Shown here: piece by piece, positions 33,527 to 64,000 of the stretch | Layout of the letters: each line of letters begins with the position of its first letter | Numbering within the stretch: position 1 is the stretch's first letter | Source of the DNA: Sebastes aleutianus | Taxonomy: Eukaryota > Chordata > Actinopteri > Perciformes > Sebastidae | NCBI GenBank assembly: GCA_916700875.1 | Contig: CAKAKS010000032.1 | Location: 15,534,129 to 15,598,128 of the forward strand | DNA length: 64,000 nt | Reading direction: 5' to 3' | Made by a program: the position numbers and the translations under genes | The notes under the pieces: model-generated | Seen by the model: the letters and a program-made list of their open reading frames with translations, nothing else | What the model was told of the DNA's origin: nothing | Database searches by the model: none

Positions 33527-35547
33527 AGTGATATGTCACAATGAGCAAAGATAAGCTAGTTTAAAACAGAGCTTTTCATGAACAGTTTGCTATTCAAGAC
33601 CTCGGTTAATATTTGTTTATTAACATAAAACTGTGATATTACATTAACCAGGACTTCTTAAACTTCACAAGGACTTGGTAAAGTATGTGGACCCCCAATG
33701 TAAAGAGTGTCTGACTGTAGTTGGACTGAATAATCACTCTCACACATTATGTGATGGTGCTAACATATTGGTAATGTATTGTTATGGAATTATATAGATT
33801 TGTTTTTAATACTTACTTCATTTTGGGTTCATTTTAGACCCCAAAATGTCCCAGGAGTCAGAAAATAGTCTAGTTTTAGCTATTTAGTTGCTATGAATAA
33901 TACAATCATTGATATTAATTGTGTATATCATACTGTTATATTTGATAAAAGAAAGTTTATATATTGTTATGGAATTATATTGTTGTTGTTTTTTATATTG
34001 ATGTTAAACTTCTTTCATTTTGGGGTTAATTTTAGACCTCAAAATGTCCCAGAAGTCTAGTTTGGGAACCACTGATGGCCACAAAAAACTTTGTCCAGCC
34101 ACATTAGTGATATTTCACAATGAGCAAAGATAAGCTAGATAAAACAGACCTTTTTTTTTTTTTAACTTAGTTTTTATTGCAGTTTCAGCAACTTGTACCA
34201 TCATCATGACATTCTTTCCTACTGTATTTTCATTTTACAGCTGTCTCTTTGTTTTTACACAAAATTTCACAACTTAAAACAAGAGGGGAGAGAGAAAACA
34301 CAAACAAAACAAAACAAGACTTCATCTTAAACTGTTATTTCAGTTGAATTCAGAGAAAAAGGGATGACGAATACTTAAACAATCCAATGAATTAAAATGA
34401 AATAAAGTAAAATAATTAAATAAATACATTTAAATAAATATAAATGTGGTGAAGGGTCAGAGGTCAGAGTGTGTGTTGTGTGTGTGTGTGTTGTATGGGT
34501 GTGTTTATGTGCTTACAGATATGACATGGATCAGGAAGACAAGAGATACAAGTATGATCCAGGATATAGAAAAATATTCAGATCACCAATCACTGTATTA
34601 GTATAATCATGGCAGGGCTCCACCTTTCAATAAATGTGTCTTTGTTGGAGTCATAGGGAATAGGTCATTTGCTCCATGTGGTAAATTCCCCGTACCTTCT
34701 CAATCCATAGATTGTATGTTTGGGGCTCAGGTTTTAGCCACTTAATTGTGATGCATTTAATTGCTGCTGTTTTATGTTTATTTTTTGGCTCTTCCATCAA
34801 TTCCTCCGGGTATTGCTCCCAGCAGTGCCATTTTTGGATCTATAGTGACATTTTGGTGGAATACATCTTTGAGTGCCCAAAAATACCTCTTCCCAAAATG
34901 TTTTTAATTTAGGGCATGTCCAAAATATATGAATATGGTTGCCAATATGTGTACCATAATTTCTCCAACACATATTTGAGTGTGTAAAACAAACAGTTTG
35001 CTATTCAATATTTTGTTTATTACCATAAAACTGTGATATATTACATTAACCAGGACTTCTTAAACTTTACAAGGACTTTGAAAGTATGTGGACCCCCAAT
35101 GTTAAGCCCCAGAAACCTGAGTGTCTGACTGTAGTTGGACTGAATAATCACTCTCACACATTATGTGATGGAGCTAACATATTGGTAATGTATTGTTACA
35201 GAATTATATATATACATATTTTTTAATACTTACTTCATTTTGGGTTCATTTTAGACCCCAAAATGTCCCAGGAGTCTAGTTTGGGAACCACAAAAACTTT
35301 GTCCAGCCAGAAAAAATCTAGTTTTAGTTGTTGAGTTGCTATGAATAGTACAATCACTGATATTACTTGTGTATATCATACTGTTATATTTGATAAAAGA
35401 AAGCTTATATATTGTTATGGAATTATATTGTTGTTGTTTTTTATATTGATGTTAAACTTATTTCATTTTGGGTTAATTTTAGACCCAAAAATGTCCCAGA
35501 AGTCTAGTTTGGGAACCACTGATGGCCAAAAAAAACTTTGTCCAGCC
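33527..35547 (+). repeat. Tandem segmental duplication, two units of about 580 bp
   Basis: Unit A (33527-34105) begins AGTGATATGTCACAATGAGC and ends TTTGTCCAGCC; unit B begins with the same words at 34106 and ends at 35547, interrupted by the LINE at 34150-34984. Shorter internal repeats (AAATGTCCCAGGAGTC type) occur in each unit. It lies in the first fgfrl1 intron. Confidence 0.8.
34150..34984 (-). mobile_element. L1-type LINE 3' fragment, with end of ORF2
   Basis: The minus strand reads CWRNYGTHIGNH then IHIFWTCPKLKTFWEEV, the Cys/His-Trp C-terminal signature of L1-clade ORF2, followed by MEQMTYSL-like words and then the 3' UTR shared with the copy at 32019. A poly(A) (plus-strand T-run) lies at its left. 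Flanks TAAAACAGAC/TAAAACAAAC look like a target duplication. It is 5'-truncated and interrupted by stops. Confidence 0.75.
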
Positions 35548-35745
35548 TTAAAGTCTAGTTATTGAGTTGTTATTAATAGTACAATCATTGATATTACTTG
35601 TGTTTATCATACTGTTTTTTTTAATCATGGCATGTGAAATTGGCTTGAACGACAAAGATGTTTTTTTCCTAAATCGTCTGATAGCTCCTTGGAGAATAAT
35701 ATACCCTGTGTCACTGTGACCATGTGTCTTTCAGATTTAGGGGAC

Positions 35746-63849
<28,104 letters not shown>

Positions 63850-64000
63850 CCCGCGTGCCAAACATCCCCCACTAACTGCTCCAGTACCTCAGACGGACAA
63901 TGAGCTCTGGACTGAAACAGCAGCTCCTGAGCGACATTCACCTGGCATTATTAAAGACTCTTCTCATCGCTGGAGATTGTTGGGAGAGTGTGCATGTGGG
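63850..64000 (+). other. fgfrl1: Start of fgfrl1 3' UTR (cut by window end)
   Basis: Non-coding sequence follows the stop. ATTAAA at 63950-63955 could be a weak poly(A) signal, but the UTR probably continues past the window. Confidence 0.6.

Overview
The window is a piece of a ray-finned (teleost) fish nuclear genome. The genes are split by long introns with GT..AG borders. The intergenic and intronic DNA is AT-rich and full of fish-type repeats: short hAT-like elements with 8-bp target duplications, LINE 3' ends, and CA/GT microsatellites. The proteins are vertebrate. Two genes are essentially complete and a third is represented by one exon.

Layout. (1) 1-3.5 kb: a minus-strand 38-codon first coding exon (456-569), most likely cfap99, with a perfect ciliary X-box 234 bp upstream, set between two copies of a 41-bp minisatellite. 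(2) 3.5-28.7 kb: zfyve28 (LST2, an endosomal FYVE protein that dampens EGF-receptor signalling), plus strand, 14 coding exons, 1019 residues predicted. Its 16.8-kb first intron holds a 300-bp tandem repeat, several hAT-type MITEs and a BED-finger transposase relic. (3) 28.7-33 kb: zfyve28 3' UTR and the intergenic spacer, with two CTCF-like motifs in divergent orientation, a hAT MITE and a 5'-truncated L1-type LINE with a perfect 14-bp target duplication. (4) 33-64 kb: fgfrl1 (FGF receptor-like 1, the decoy/adhesion FGF receptor without a kinase domain), plus strand, a probable non-coding leader exon plus six coding exons, 508 residues predicted. A 17.5-kb intron separates the signal-peptide exon from the first Ig exon and contains several stretches that read like conserved regulatory DNA.

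How they fit together. The head-to-head order cfap99 / zfyve28 with fgfrl1 nearby is what I recall of the vertebrate 4p16.3-type block, so the window is a conserved synteny segment. zfyve28 and fgfrl1 both modulate receptor tyrosine kinase signalling but are separate transcription units, probably with a chromatin boundary between them. I found no evidence of a new enzymatic or defence system. The most notable observations are the X-box/first-exon unit caught between near-identical direct repeats, the CTCF-like pair, a NAGNAG splice choice just before the FYVE exons, a RecQ-like helicase fragment, a relic BED transposase, and a datable duplication-then-LINE insertion upstream of fgfrl1. Exon coordinates were assigned by reading splice signals and frame by eye; UTR limits and repeat borders are approximate.
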